Positions 46,081-57,545 of a stretch of DNA of 64,000 bases are shown piece by piece. The notes under the pieces are model-generated. The model was given only the letters and a program-made list of their open reading frames with translations. It searched no databases and was not told the origin of the DNA. Made by a program: the position numbers and the translations under genes. Location: the NCBI RefSeq assembly GCF_002288925.2, contig NW_022098021.1, forward strand, positions 8,291,966 through 8,355,965, written 5' to 3'. Every line of letters starts with the position of its first letter. Position 1 is the stretch's first letter. Source of the DNA: Delphinapterus leucas. Taxonomy: Eukaryota > Chordata > Mammalia > Artiodactyla > Monodontidae.

Positions 46081-47015
46081 GAGTTTCAACTGGAAACTTT
46101 CTTGTAAAAAGATACTTCCAAGGCTGGTGTTTTGAGTTTTCTGACGGTGCTAGTGTCTTCATCTTCGTCCCTCACACTTTCTGTGCCGACCCCTCTCATG
46201 ACTTTTGCCACAATTCCTTTATGTCTGGCTCCCTTTGGAGCTACCATCTTTGCTCATGCAAAGTGATATTTGTTGTCGGTGGTGCAGCAACACTAATCAG
46301 CCCACAGAAGGATTTAATCTGTCTTTTGGTTCCATCAACAACTTCCTCCAAAGCCCCAGGTTTATTTGCCAAAAGTGAAGTAGTTAAGGCCCCATAAAAA
46401 AGCTGTGCAAATCCTTTTGGTTTTATTCACCTTGTCTTCCTCTTCTATCTCCCAGTCTGCAGAAGTTTTGTTTGTGCACCCTGAGGTTTCCAAGGGTGAC
46501 TCGGGTAGACCTGAAAAGTTCTTTGGTCCAGGCCAACATCAGGATTATTTCTACCTGTAGTCACTTTCACTTTCACAGAGGTAAACAATCATTCAGGAAA
46601 GTGAACCCCAGGTAGGTTTTCCTGCAGGAACACAGAGAGCTCTGTCTACTGCACTGAATCTTCACAGTCAGGTGACCAACACCTAACAGTAACTGTTGTG
46701 CTTCCCATTACAATGATTTTCACCTATGTTACTCTCAAGTTTAAATTATTAATATAATCTATTAATATATTAATACATGGATATATTATCATATAAGCCA
46801 CTGACACTGTTTCTAAGTGCAATATGTCTTATTAATTCCTCTGAATGCCTTTAAAAATGTATACTTCTTCCAAGTCCCCAAATACTGATTTTGACTAGGA
46901 TCACCTTGCTTAATCCGATCTTCATTTCTATATTAGTAAATCTTGTAATTTGTATTGTTATGGTAATTTTTCCACATTGATTCCCCTACCAATAGCTGTG
47001 ATTCATAGAAGAATC
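46081..47015. other. no gene seen
   Basis: Unassigned; TA-rich tract at 46745-46800. Confidence 0.5.
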
Positions 47016-47019
47016 ACGT

Positions 47020-47115
47020 ACCAGTTCATCCATTCATTCGTTCTGTAAGTTCTTTTTGAGTACCTGCTGCATGCCAGGCAGTGGACTAGAACTTGTTCGT
47101 AAGTATTGAAGTGTC
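47020..47115 (-). mobile_element. L2 LINE 3' end
   Basis: CATCCATTCATTCGTTCTGTAAG, GAGTACCTGCTGCATGCCAGG, CAGTGGACTAGAAC. Confidence 0.65.
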
Positions 47116-47121
47116 CACCTA

Positions 47122-47684
47122 CAGGTGTACCTCATTTTAGCATGCCTCGATGTAGTGTGCTTCACGGATACTGCAGTTTTCACAAATTGAAGGTTTGTAG
47201 CAATCCTGCATTGTCAGACAATGCTTAGCATTTTTAGCAATAAAGTATTTTTAAATGAAGATAGTCATGTAAACATAATGCTGTTGCACATGACAGACTA
47301 CAGTATAGTGTAAACATAACTTTTATATGCACTAGGAAACCAAAAAATTTGTGGGACTCGGTTTATTGCGATATTCGCTTTACTGTGGTGGTCTGGAACT
47401 GAACCTGCAATATCTGAGGTACGCATACCTCCGCTGAGCCTTCAGTGACCCATATTAGTGACATCAAAGATGACTGATCACAGATCATCATAACAAATAT
47501 AATAATAATAAAAAGCTTTAAATATTGCAAGAATTTCCAAAATGACACAAAGTGAGCAAATGCTGTTGGGAAAATGGTACTAATAGACTTGCTTGAGCAG
47601 GGTTGCCACAGACCTTCAGTTTGTAAAGTAGCCAGTATCTACAAAGTGCAATAAAGTCAAGTGCAATAAAGCAAGGTATGCCTG
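47122..47684 (-). mobile_element. internally deleted Tigger1 DNA transposon with TA duplication
   Basis: Terminal inverted repeats CAGG(TGTACCT...) at 47122 and its complement (...AGGTATGCCTG) ending 47684, flanked by TA at 47120-47121 and 47685-47686, the pogo/mariner target duplication. The ends read as Tigger1 5' (TTATTGCACTTTGTAGATAC, minus strand) and 3' (AGTATAGTGTAAACATAACTTTTATATGC) with about 2 kb of transposase gene missing. Not capable of encoding a transposase. Confidence 0.88.
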
Positions 47685-47686
47685 TA

Positions 47687-48065
47687 TTACTCCCTTCCAT
47701 TCTGTCAATTTGCTTCATATTTTGGGGAGCTCTGATGTTTGGTGCATACATAATTGTTATATCTTCTTGGTAAATTGACCTTTTTATCATTATATAAAGT
47801 TCTTTGTCTCTTTAACAGTTTTTGACTTAAAGTTTATTTTTTGTTATTACTATGCCACCCCCGCTCTCTTTTGATTACTATTAGGATGGATTCTCTTTTT
47901 CTATACTTTCACTTTCAACTATTTGTGTCCTTAAATCCTTAGATCTAAAGTAAGTCTCTTTTAGAAAGTATATAGGTGGATCCTGTTTTGTTTTGTTTAA
48001 TCTATTAAGCCAATCTACATCTTTTGATTTGGGGAGTTTAATCCATTTACATTTAAAGCAATTAC
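47687..48065 (-). pseudogene. L1 ORF2 endonuclease N-terminal relic
   Basis: LNVNGLN (minus strand near 48045) is the conserved ORF2 endonuclease start. LKETYFRSKD (near 47930-47965) is the catalytic-glutamate block, with the E kept. EDITIMYAPNIRAPQN (near 47700-47770) follows. Reverse transcriptase is absent. Confidence 0.75.
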
Positions 48066-48594
48066 TTATCGAGAAGGACTTACTATTGCCATTTAGTTAT
48101 TTTTTTTCTCTAAGTTTTATAGCTTTTTGTCTCTCATTTCCTTCCTTGCCTTCCTTTGTGTTTAGGTGATTTTTTTTCAGTGACATGTTTTGATTTCCTT
48201 CTCATTTCCTTTAGTGTATATTCTATAGATATTTTCTTTGTGGTTACCATGAGATTACAAAACATCCTAGAGTTATAATAATCTATTTTAAACTGATAAC
48301 AACTTAACTTCAATTGCATACAAAAACTCTACTCATTTACATCTCTGCCCCACCCCTAGTTTACATTATTGATGTCACAAATTACGTCTTTATATACTGT
48401 GTACCTGTGAACATAGATTTATAATCATTGTTTATGCTTTTGTCTCTTAAATCCTATTTTAAAATGAATGGTGGAGTTACAAACCAAAATTACAAGAATT
48501 CAAGTTTTTATATTTGTCCATATATTGACTTTTACCAGAGGACTTTTACAGTCATATGGTTTCAAGTTACTATCTATTAATCGCATCCTTTTGT

Positions 48595-49802
48595 CTCAAC
48601 TTTAAGGACTCCCTTTAACATTTCTTGTAGGGCAGGTCTAGTGTTAACTCCCTCAACTTTTGTTTACCTGGGAATGTCTCAATTTCTCTCTCCTTTTTGA
48701 ACAACAGTTTTGCCTGATATAGCATTCTCAGTTTTCTTTTTCTCAGTTTTCTTTTTCATTCTCAGGTTTTTCTTTCAGTACTTTTTTTTGGCGGTACGCG
48801 GACCTCTCACTGTTGTGGCCTCTCCCATTGCGGAGCACAGGCTCCAGACGCGCAGGCTCAGCGGCCATGGCTCACGGGCCCAGCCGCTCTGCAGCATGTG
48901 GGATCCTCCCTGACCGGGGCACGAACCCGTGTCCCCTGCATCGGCAGGCGGACTCTCAACCACTGCGCCACCAGGGAAGCCCATCAGTACTTTAAATATA
49001 TCATCCCATTCCTTTCTAGCCTGCAAGATTTCTGCTGAGAAATCCACTGATGATATTATTGAAGATTCCTTGTATATGACAAGCCACTTTTCTCTTGCTG
49101 CTTTCAAGATTCTCTCTTTGCCTTTGACTTTCAACAGTTTGATACTAATATGTCTCAGTGTGGGTCTCTTTGGGTTTATCCTACTTAGAGTTTATTAAGA
49201 TTTTTGTATGTGTATATCCATGTCCTTCCTCAAATTTGGGACATTTTCACCATTTTTTTTCAAATAAATTCTCTGCCCCTTTCTCTCTCTCTTCTCCTTC
49301 TGGCACTGCCATAATGCATATATTAATCTGCTTAGTGGTATCTCGTAAATCCTGTAGGCTCTCTTCACTTTTCTTCATTCTTTTTTCTTTTTGTTCCTCA
49401 GATTCAATAATTTCAAATGACCCATCTTCAAGTTTTCTGGTTCTTTTTTTCTGCTTGTTTGAATTCATTGTTGAACCCCTCTAGTGAATTTTTCAATCAA
49501 GCTATTTTTTTTTTTCATCTCCGTAATTTCTGTTTGGTTCTTTTTAAATAATTTTTGACCTCTTTGTTGATAGTCTCATTTTGTTCAAGAATTTTTTTCC
49601 TAAATTTGTTTAATTGTCTTTCTGTGTTCTCCTTTATCTCATTGAGCACACTTAAGAAAATTGTTTTAAAATCTTTGTTAAGCAAGTCCGAGACTTGTGT
49701 TTCTTTAGGGTTGGTTTCTGGAGATTTATTTTGTTCCTTTGAATGGACCATGTTTTCCTCTTTCTCTGTATGTCTTGTGATCTTCTGTTGAAAATTGGGC
49801 AT
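48595..49802 (-). pseudogene. L1 ORF1 (RNA-binding chaperone) relic
   Basis: From the ATG at 49802 the frame reads MPNFQQKITRHTEKEENM, the usual N-terminus of mammalian L1 ORF1p. Further on come the coiled-coil segment, the conserved block IMAVPEGEEREKGAENLFE (near 49265-49315), and after the SINE-bearing gap KERILKAAREK and LQARKEWDDIFKVL from the RNA-binding and C-terminal domains. In the intact family the protein is a trimeric RNA chaperone of about 340 residues. Here it is broken by frameshifts and by the SINE at 48785-48982. Confidence 0.85.
48785..48982 (-). mobile_element. young CHR SINE in L1 ORF1, 10-bp TSD
   Basis: GGCGGTACGCGGACCTCTCAC to AGGGAAGCCC. The TSD TCAGTACTTT lies at 48775-48784 and about 48984-48993. 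Confidence 0.95.
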
Positions 49803-50525
49803 TTGAAAAACCATTTTCTCAGTCAGTCTTTGTGGACTGTCTCTGCACAGAGGAGGATCTTCACTAATCAGCCTGGAATGAAGGCTTAAGTTTCTCTCAG
49901 ACTTTTTCTGGGGATATGTCTTCCCTGCTTTTTTCCCCCTCAATTCTCTTATACATGGCTGTTTTTAAATCTCTTAATTTTTTCTGAGTCTTATCCCTGC
50001 TCATTCTCAGGACCTTAGATGTTCTGTTGTATTCCTCTGCCTGTAATCTCTTTCCCCCAGGTGCCCATGGGTCTGCAGTTACCTGAAGCTGTCACAGGCC
50101 ACTTCACCCACCACTGCTTTCAGCAACCTCCAACCTGATGTACAGAATATGTCACCTTTCCCATCAATGCTCTGAGTCAGGCCAGAAAGAAACCAGTTCC
50201 CCAGACAAACCAGAATGTTGCAAGCAAGTTCTACTCTTTCCTTCTATTTTGAAGGAGGGACCATAAATTGGATGGCATCCTCCTGACCACATCATGCTAC
50301 ACTGGGAAGGGGGTGGGGTAAAGGTGAGCAAAAAAGTCACGAATGTCCTGTTGTTTTGAGTGTGGCTTTTTCTTGGTTAGGCGTTCACTTGGTTGCAGTG
50401 GCTTCTTAACTGGTTCTAGAGTTCCCACAAAGCTACTTCGGTCCATATGTTGTTATTCATTTGGTATTTCCGTGGGAGAACAAGGGCCTGGAGCTTCCTA
50501 TTCTGTCATCTTGCTGATGTCACCC

Positions 50526-50845
50526 TTATTAATAAGTAACTCATGATCCAGGGAGAAAGAAAGACATACAATAAGAATGACATAAACAGCTTTGTGTTCC
50601 TGAAAAAAATAACTCTTAAGATTACACATACTTGTACAAGAGAAAATAAACTTCAGAGCCAGAGAAACCATTGGAAACCTGTGTATTAGACTAGGTGAGA
50701 AATGATAAGAGCCTGAACTAAGACAGAGGCATGCGTTCAAGAGATATTGAGGAGGTACAGTTCTAAGGCTCAGTGGCCTATTGGAAGCATGCTCCAGGGA
50801 TGTGAAGACAGAGGAAATATGGAATCAAGAAACAGACAAGTAGAT
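50526..50845. other. no gene seen
   Basis: Unassigned sequence. Confidence 0.5.
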
Positions 50846-50849
50846 CCCA

Positions 50850-51000
50850 GTAATTCTGATTTTAAGCATGTTTCTTAGCCATTCTAAGCTCATTTTCTCA
50901 TATATTAAGTAGGATGGTTGTGAAGATTAAAAGAGATAACACATGTAAGTGTAGTATATTGTAGGCAACTAATAAGAGTTAGTTCCTTTTTTTCCCATCC
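50850..51000 (+). mobile_element. MIR SINE
   Basis: CATGTTTCTTAGCCATTCTAAGC, GGTTGTGAAGATTAAAAGAGATAACACATG are MIR. Confidence 0.7.
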
Positions 51001-52745
51001 CCCTACCTCTAACCAACATTACTAGATTTTGCAGTTTGTGGATGGTGGCGCTGCTAATTAAAATGTAGAATAGGAAAAAGTGCAAGCCAATCTTTTAAAT
51101 CTCTGAGTTTGCTGGGGTTTTTTTTAAACTCCTCCTCTTCAGCAGTAATACACATTAGACAGATTCTGTATAAGGACATGTTTGCATTAATGTTTATCTT
51201 TCTCAAAGAAGCTGTCCTACGTGTCCTAAAGTTATTTTCTGATTCCCAGAATATTCCCGTAAAATTAGGCAGGAAGCAAGGTCACTTTTAGCACACTGGT
51301 TCGTTCCAGGTATTTCAGTACATTTGGAGCAAAGTGATAAAAATAACTTCTGTCTCCTGGCTCTTGAGCCAATACTTTGTTATCAACTCTGAGGCTTTTA
51401 AAAAATTCTGTGAGAATCTCTCCAAATGGCTCTAACTTGACAGATTTACAGCCATGTGAATAGATGTGTGCATTCATGATGACAGTTTAAATGTTATGTT
51501 TAGAGATTATGAAAGGAAAATAGAAAAAGGAATTTCAACCAGCTCTTTTTTCCCCCCTCAGGGTACTGACCTCTTTATAAATCGTGTTTCTATAGGCCAG
51601 GATTCAAAGTGCTATCACTACTAGAGAATGTTGGTTTTCATGCGACTACTATTTTGTGTGGGCTATGTCTAGCTTAACAAACCATAATGTAGTAGCTTAT
51701 AAAAGATAAAAAAAGGATAATTTAAAAACCTCTTCTTGAAATATTGTAGAATAATCAAAATAGTGTGTTTAACCCTTGGGAAATAATGCTGTAGTTAAGA
51801 TCTACATGTCAAATTTTAAAAGATGATCACTCTATATCCAGATATTCCATTCTGATAGGAGAAAAATCTACTGGCTTGTAAAATACGAAATCTGAGAAAT
51901 TGCGATGATCCAGGCTTCTAGCTGGGGAATGACGTAAGCAGTTATTGCAACTGTGTCCCTGGGTTCTTTCCTTTAAGTCATACTCCCCTTTCCCACACCA
52001 CCAAGAAATGGAATTTTCCAGAATCCTGCATTTTATTAATCATATGTTTTGAAGTATTTTCAAGAAAAATAAAAGCTATAAAAATATCAAGTAGCAGCAG
52101 CTAATTCGTTTCTGCTCATCCTATAGCTGTGGTACATTTCCTGCATCTCATTTCTTACCTAGTGTAATAGCCAAATATGTCATCATATGTCACCTCCCAT
52201 AGAGAAAATAATGACCACATTTTTTGGGTGCTGAAAATGATGAAACACTGATGGAATTCTTATCATAACTCATTGTTATGCACTTAGAGATATTTTTCTT
52301 TAGCAAAGTCCTGATGGCTGGAAAGTCACAATTGTTCAGTGAGTGATGTCTTTATCTATTTTCACACGTGATTGTTATTCAGAGATCGTGACTCCAGCAG
52401 ATCATAGGGCTGCATTTCTCAGAGATGATACATGGACACTCACAGACACAGAGAACGGTTTTGCCTCTTAAAGCCTTATCTCTTGAAAAGCCTGGCTCAG
52501 GTGATAAGGTTGCCTCACAAAGGCCTGATGTCACGAGGCAGGTGCCCATCTGGATAACTGCCACCTTTCCAGACTCACCTGTGCACTCCAGGCACACTGA
52601 ACCCAAAGCAGTTACACCATTTTCCTCACCATGTGCACCTCCGACCCAGCATTCATGCACCATCCCTCACCTTCATGCTGTCCCTCCCCACTGGCTGAAA
52701 TAGACTCCACCAGTGCCTCCCTTGCCCTATAATTTCCAGGCTCCT
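51001..52745. other. no gene seen
   Basis: Unassigned. Overlapping ORFs on both strands at 52379-52703 (92-94 codons) have no domain and probably reflect GC-rich sequence. Confidence 0.5.
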
Positions 52746-52749
52746 TCAG

Positions 52750-53010
52750 AACTCTGCTTGGGCATGAGCCCCTCTGGGAAGCTTGATATCCATGCTAGGT
52801 TGGGTCCCTTTCTAAGCGCTCCCAAGAGCTCTCTGCAAACCTTGGTTTTAACATTCTAGTCACTTGCTTCTCTTCCCCATTTGATAGTGAGCTTCTTGAA
52901 GATAAAAACTATCAACCTTGTCTTTTTATTAAGAATACCTAGAATACTGCCTGGCATCTGGGGGGGACTCAACAAACATGTGTTGAATGAATAAGTGGAC
53001 AAATGAATGA
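52750..53010 (+). mobile_element. L2 LINE 3' end
   Basis: TTGATAGTGAGCTTCTTGAAG, ATACTGCCTGGCATCTGGGG and ACATGTGTTGAATGAATAAG. Confidence 0.8.
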
Positions 53011-53059
53011 TTGATTTCATCCTGGTCCGTAAATGAAATATTGACAAGAATTATAAATA

Positions 53060-53240
53060 ACTCTTACCAAGTGTTTTCTATGTGCCCAGCATGGTGTTGG
53101 GCTTTTTAGAGGCATCCTCTCATCTAATCCTTTAACAACTCTATGAGTCACATATCTTATTGTCCCCGTTCTATGAATGAGAAAGTCGAGACACAGGAGA
53201 GTTAAATGACCAAGATCCCACCATGCAGACAGATTTCAAC
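53060..53240 (-). mobile_element. MIR SINE
   Basis: TTTTCTATGTGCCCAGCATGG, CATCTAATCCTTTAACAACTCTATGAG, TGAATGAGAAAGTCGAGACAC. Confidence 0.8.
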
Positions 53241-53689
53241 TTTAGATTTGTTGAGCCCTTTACTCTCAGTCTGCCCTGGTGGGGAAGTGCCCCAGATCCA
53301 ACAACGCAGAGCACAGTCGTGGAAGAGCCCATAGTCTGTGCCATATTATTGATACAATACAGAATAAGATCTGGTGAAAACTGGCATCCATCATGGCTGC
53401 AAATGAAGGTCGGGGGAAATTGTCAAAAAGGGACCATGTACACGTGAGATGTGTGTGTGGAAGAGAGGGGTAGCCCAGACTGCAAAATATGCCTGCATCT
53501 TTTTGGTGGTCCCTGGGGACTTTATGGTGAAAATCTCAGAAATTTAAAACAAAAAATAAAACCCTGCCAGCTAGTGTCACTGATGTCAGCCTCCTGGCCC
53601 AGGTGGCTCCAGAGCCACTGTAGAGCTAGATTTCTTGAAACATTTCAGAGAGGAGACTGTTGTCTGTATGAAGATAGGGGTCATTTCTG

Positions 53690-53985
53690 TTTTTGTAGTT
53701 CGTGTGCAACACCGTATATCAAGCGTTTAGCACAATACTTGGCACGTAAGAGGTGCTAATTAAATATTTGTTTAAATGAAGCCATGGGTGGGGCAGAGAG
53801 CAAATGCTTTAGAATCAGAAAGAGTGGGGTTTGAGACTTGTATCTATCACTGATGAACTAACTGGCCTTGGACAAGTGACTTAACCTCTCAGAGCTTCCA
53901 TTTCCTCATGTAAAATGAGGACAATATGATTTACCTGGCCTGGTGATTTACATGCTGCTTGGGCGTGTAATAATTATAGTAAGCA
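53690..53985 (+). mobile_element. L2 tail followed by MIR
   Basis: L2: CGTTTAGCACAATACTTGGCACG, AATTAAATATTTGTTTAAATGAAG (53700-53780). MIR: AATGCTTTAGAATCAGAAAG, GGCCTTGGACAAGTGACTTAACCTCTCAGAGCTTCC (53800-53985). Confidence 0.85.
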
Positions 53986-54174
53986 GGAGGTAATCGCAGG
54001 GAGAGGGGGAGATCCAAAGATTGCCTATAGCAGAACATTGTCTCAAGTAAGAGGTAAATAGGTGGGAGAGAAGTATGCAGGAAACATAACTTCACCTAAA
54101 AGTAAGAAAAATAGGTATAATGTGTGGCAGGAACTCGCCAGAGATGTAACAGAAAGGGAAAGAACCAGCGTTTC

Positions 54175-54305
54175 CATTTATTTATATATTTATTTAGGCC
54201 TCGCCGCACAGCATACAGGATCTTAGGTCCCCGATCAGGGATCGAACCTGTGCTCCCTACTGTGGAAGCATGGAGTCTTAACCACTGGACCTCCAGGGAA
54301 GTCCC
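54175..54305 (-). mobile_element. CHR-type SINE, short form
   Basis: (TTTA)n tail, GGCCTCGCCGCACAGCATAC, ending CTCCAGGGAAGTCCC. The TSD AGAA(C/T)CAGC(G/A)TTTC is at 54161-54174 and 54306-54319, two mismatches. Confidence 0.93.
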
Positions 54306-54319
54306 AGAATCAGCATTTC

Positions 54320-54660
54320 TGATCCTTACAAAACTGATTAGTTATTTCCCACTTGTTGACATTTTATCCCCTTCTATGGGGAATCTCATTTTTTTTCTTT
54401 TTTACCCCAAGTATGTTATAACTCACATAAATAGGAAACAGATTTTATAATATAGGGATTTTGAAGGATTGTCTTTAAGTAGATCTTGCCATTTTTTAGA
54501 ACACATGAAGTTTATTTTGAAACTCTTATTTGGCCTCCAGCGTGCTTCCTAGAAATCTTTTTAGAAGACTAATTTGGCATAAAATAGAAATTACAGTTTG
54601 GTAAGAAGCCCAGAATCCTCATTTGTCCCTTTTTTTAGGTATAGTGTACTCCATTTTAGG
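54320..54660. other. no gene seen
   Basis: Unassigned sequence. Confidence 0.5.
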
Positions 54661-54661
54661 G

Positions 54662-54719
54662 GTGTGTGTGTGTGTGTGTGTGTATGCGCGCGTGCGCGCA
54701 CGCACGCGTGCACACACAC
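54662..54719. repeat. 58-bp alternating purine-pyrimidine tract, Z-DNA prone
   Basis: A (GT)n block, then a GCGCGCGTGCGCGCACGC centre and a (CA)n end. Every base alternates purine/pyrimidine from 54662 to 54719. The centre has eight CpG and is nearly self-complementary. Confidence 0.95.
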
Positions 54720-55090
54720 TTCAGTAAAATAGTGTTACATATCGCAGATGCTGGTTGAGGACTCTTAAAAACAAAAAAACGTAAGTAAACAACAGTGACA
54801 ACAACACTGTCTGCAATTCCTGTGCTGGTCTGCTCAAAGACTCCTTATTCTCCTGTCCTTTCATACTCATGGATTGCTGTCAGCACTGACCCTGCCAAGC
54901 ATTTCTTTCTGATTTTCCAAGCACTCTTCCATCATTTAAAGAGCACCTCCAACCTTATAAAGTCTGAAAGTTGACTACGAAAATACCTGCCGACTGGCAA
55001 GTGGACCCCCAGGCTCTTCATCATCAGATCAGGACACCAGCTTCCTCGACTCTGCCAAGAATGGATGTGCTTTTCCTTTAACTCATAACA
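54720..55090. other. no gene seen
   Basis: Unassigned. Confidence 0.5.
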
Positions 55091-55440
55091 TATCTTTCCT
55101 TTATTTTATTTGTAGTTTATATAGCTTTAGAGCTTTTCCTTTAAATTAAAAAAATAATTATGAATCGCTTCAAAAAAAGAATTAAAAAATACGATATCAA
55201 ATACGTATGCACCCACCCTCAAAATAAAACATATGCTGATAATGTAAGACATTAAACTTTGCAGATACAGCTAAATCTCCATCTCTGTCTCTTCCCCATT
55301 TCTCCCTCCAAAGAAATAACCATTGTTTCCTGACATTGGTAAACTTAATTTCTATGAAATGTCTTAGTAGTGCTACTATATATTTATATATCTCCTCAAA
55401 ATTATGTCTTGCCATGAGCCCCAACTCTGATTTCCTGACT
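55090..55440 (-). mobile_element. possible L1 3'UTR relic
   Basis: TACGTATGCACCCACCCTC ... GAAATAACCATTGTTTCCTGAC loosely resembles reverse-complement L1M 3'UTR. Weak. Confidence 0.35.
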
Positions 55441-56105
55441 CCACACTGACCAAGCTCCTAGGTTCCCAAGACCAGCCACTGCTCCCTGCTACTGTGTCCC
55501 AGGGCCACCGTCACGTCACCTCACGTCTCACTGGTTGTCAGTTCCTGGGGCATTTTAGGAACCCTGAAATTGCCCCTTCTCTCTTACAAACTTAGCCTCG
55601 CATGTTAACAATTGTATATTGTACTTTAGCAAGCACATCTGAGTGATTTTAACAGGAGTGTTTCCTGGTGATGTTCTCCACAACGCTGCAGAAAGCAGAA
55701 GTTCTAACTTCATTTTCATGGGCCAGTCATTCTCCTGTAATAATTCTTTCATATCTTGTGTTAATATTTTGATGGAACTATGAATAATTATGTACCATGT
55801 TTTGCATCAGTGTGTATTAGGACCCTTATCTAGAACCCTCATCTAGAAGAGCGAGTCTCCCAGGCCCGTTTCCTCAGTTACCTTCTAACTGTAAGATTCT
55901 GTGATTGTTATGAACTGTATGTAACATGAGATGACAAGGATTTAGGACTTGACAGAAGTTTTTTTTCAATAAGATGAACTAATAAATGTTAGCATAATAA
56001 CGGCATAAAATATTTTATAGCAATTTTATTGTAAAAACAAATTTCATTTCCATTGTTAAGAGTACTTTCTAGAAGTGACCATAGATATTTTCTTTAAAAG
56101 ACATG
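55441..56105. other. no gene seen
   Basis: Unassigned. The 65-codon minus-strand ORF at 55555-55752 has no signature. Confidence 0.5.
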
Positions 56106-56108
56106 TAT

Positions 56109-56430
56109 GGGGGCTTCCCTGGTGGCGCAGTGGTTGACAGTCCACCTGCCGATGCAGGGGACACGGGTTCGTGCCCCGGTCTGGGAGGATCCCTCATGCC
56201 GCGGAGCGGCTGGGCCCGTGAGCCAAGGCCGCTGGACCTGCACGTCCGGAGCCTGTGCTCCGTGACGGGAGAGGCCACAACAGTGAGAGGCCCGCAAAAA
56301 AAAAAAAAAANNNNNNNNNNNNNNNNNNNNNNNNNNNNNNNNNNNNNNNNNNNNNNNNNNNNNNNNNNNNNNNNNNNNNNNNNNNNNNNNNNNNNNNNNN
56401 NNNNNNNNNNAAAAAAAAAAAAAAAAAAAA
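56109..56430 (+). mobile_element. young CHR SINE with poly-A tail broken by an assembly gap
   Basis: GGGGCTTCCCTGGTGGCGC to GAGAGGCCCGC, then A15, 100 N, A20. The N block (56311-56410) interrupts the poly-A tail, so gap size is unknown. Confidence 0.95.
56311..56410. other. assembly gap of 100 N
   Basis: Exactly 100 N with A-runs on both sides, inside the SINE tail. Confidence 0.97.
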
Positions 56431-57450
56431 GACTATATGGTCATAAAGTAAAATGATTTGTTTAATAAATGAATATGTTGGTTTGAGCAAATTATCTCAA
56501 ATGCTTGCATTCTTTTCCTTAACAATGGGTATTTTATCATCTTTTTCTTTAACAAAGCTTCTTTTGCCCTTATCCACTCCTTAGTCAAGACCATTGCCAA
56601 GTTTTTAATTATAAAGTAGCTTACTTCAGAGGTTGATGGAGATGAATCCTGGCTGATTCCTGGAAGGATAAAACTAGAAATCCCAGTTAAGTAAAGTTTC
56701 ACCTGAAACATTCTGTTCCGACAGAGTCATTTTTCCTTTGAGAAAACCTGGCATAGGACTCCCTCCCCTAGGCCGAGTTAACACCTATGTTTTCCAAGGT
56801 CTCTAATGCTTTCTACAATCTCCATTTGTTCTCTTAAAGGCCAGTAAACTTAAGGTACACAGTGGGTTCTTAGCCAAACTGAGAACTAACACTGAGTAAT
56901 TTAAAATCCTTCCTGATTAAATGTGTCCTTGTGAGATCGGTGGAGATAACGCATTCCTTGGGCTTCACTGGCCGGAACCACGCACCGAGGCCCAGTCCCA
57001 GACCGTCAGCATCAGCTCCGTACACCCCATCCCACCCAGCACGGGAGTTGCACAGTGTACCATTTACATGTGTGGAGCTTCAGGACCACCGGCCACACCT
57101 CTGCCAGCTCCCTATTCCCAGCACAAGGCTTGCACTCAGTTTCAAACCATGACTGGTTTTATAACTCCCCGTTATAAAATGGTTTGAAATACATATTATA
57201 TCACTTGCAGGGATGAACATAAGCTTAGGAAAACTGATTGTGATGGAAAACGAAGGGCCTGTTTAAAGGGCAGTGTGGTGGGAGAACCCTGGCAAATGAT
57301 GCGGGGAGTTTGAAAGAAATCTTGAGGTAGAAGTCTATCAGTCCTGAGAGCCTGCGGGGAAGGTGAGCTCTTTAAGGTCCCTCGTCACACGGGAGTTGTA
57401 AATGGGGTTCTCTTTTGGAGTATGGGGAAAAGAATTGAAGTGACATCCAG
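56431..57450. other. no gene seen
   Basis: Unassigned. Two overlapping plus-strand frames at 56921-57187 have no recognisable domain. Confidence 0.5.
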
Positions 57451-57454
57451 ACCG

Positions 57455-57545
57455 AGGGACAGGAAATCTGGATTCCAATCCCAGTTCTGCCTCAAAGTGC
57501 CATCTTAGGATACAGGGCAAGACACAGACCCTGTGGTCCACGGTT
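57455..57545 (+). mobile_element. MIR SINE fragment
   Basis: AAATCTGGATTCCAATCCCAGTTCTGCC and AGGGCAAGACACAG. Confidence 0.6.

Larger units (their letters stand above)
47687..50525 (-). mobile_element. L1 retaining 5' end, ORF1 and start of ORF2
   Basis: The minus strand starts near 50525 with GACATCAGCAAGATGACAG, an L1 5' UTR start. It then runs through about 700 bp of 5' UTR, ORF1 (from 49802), an inter-ORF region (about 48065-48595) and the endonuclease N-terminus of ORF2. It stops abruptly at the Tigger1 boundary (47687). The rest of ORF2 and the 3' UTR are absent. A CHR SINE interrupts ORF1 (48785-48982). Stops and frameshifts abound. Confidence 0.85.

Noticed and set aside
49515..49943. 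142-codon lysine-rich ORF as a host gene
   Set aside because: It is the N-terminal part of L1 ORF1 (reads MPNFQQKITRHTEK from 49802).
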